Shown: positions 5,174 to 5,207 of the stretch, piece by piece
Numbering within the stretch: the stretch's first letter is position 1
Layout of the letters: each line of letters opens with the position of its first letter
Assembly: GCA_002469805.1 (NCBI GenBank)
Contig: DKNW01000073.1
Span: 1 to 5,207 of the forward strand
Length of the DNA: 5,207 nt
Reading direction: 5' to 3'
Origin: Rhodobiaceae bacterium UBA7378
GTDB lineage: Bacteria > Pseudomonadota > Alphaproteobacteria > RS24
The notes under the pieces: generated by a model
Database searches by the model: none
What the model was told of the DNA's origin: nothing
The model's input: the letters and a program-made list of their open reading frames with translations, nothing else
Translations under genes and position numbers: made by a program

Positions 5174-5207
5174 GCTCTTTACGTGCTCCGGTTTTACCTT
5201 GTTTTTA

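Larger units (their letters stand above)
5013..5198 (+). repeat. Diverged second copy of the DUF1329 3' module (partner 2074-2225)
   Basis: The order C-terminal DUF1329 codons, TAAT, UUCG terminator, T-run and TTTTACC (2219-2225 and 5192-5198) is shared by the two segments. The coding part and the terminator are clearly related. The sequence between stop and terminator has diverged, and the match beyond the terminator is short. This looks like an old duplicated unit, not a mobile-element repeat; no terminal inverted repeats or target duplications were seen. Confidence 0.5.

Noticed and set aside
1..5207. CRISPR arrays, tRNA or rRNA genes, insertion sequences
   Set aside because: No regularly spaced repeats, no cloverleaf or rRNA-like segments, and no transposase motifs or terminal inverted repeats were seen on either strand.

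Overview
The window is a piece of a Gram-negative, probably proteobacterial, chromosome of moderate GC content (my impression by eye, not a count). The evidence is an outer-membrane beta-barrel C-terminus and three secreted proteins with Sec signal peptides. I cannot name the genus. All supported genes lie on the + strand and belong to families that recur together: DUF1302 (outer-membrane barrel), DUF1329 (periplasmic, LolA/LolB-like fold class) and a YCF48-like Asp-box beta-propeller. In many proteobacteria these sit beside an RND/MMPL-type permease and are suspected of moving a lipid or other hydrophobic molecule across the envelope. The permease is not in this window, and the substrate cannot be read from the sequence.

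Layout: the C-terminal part of a DUF1302 protein (to 728); a GC-rich hairpin without a U-tract (736-762); DUF1329 copy A (790-2157) followed by a strong UUCG-loop terminator; DUF1329 copy B (2318-3688); a 136-nt gap with a good sigma70-like promoter whose -10 lies in a palindrome; the YCF48-like propeller gene (3825-4790) with its own terminator; then about 220 bp without a convincing gene, including a very AT-rich tract. After that comes an 87-bp remnant of a third DUF1329 gene (5013-5099), followed by a UUCG-loop terminator that resembles the one after copy A.

A plausible working model is that DUF1302 is the outer-membrane part, the two DUF1329 proteins are periplasmic carriers or chaperones for a hydrophobic ligand, and the propeller is a periplasmic assembly or scaffold factor. 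The distinctive points are the tandem DUF1329 pair, the decayed third copy, and signs of separate expression control (terminators, internal promoter, contrasting codon usage). They suggest a locus that has expanded and contracted by duplication and deletion of DUF1329 units.
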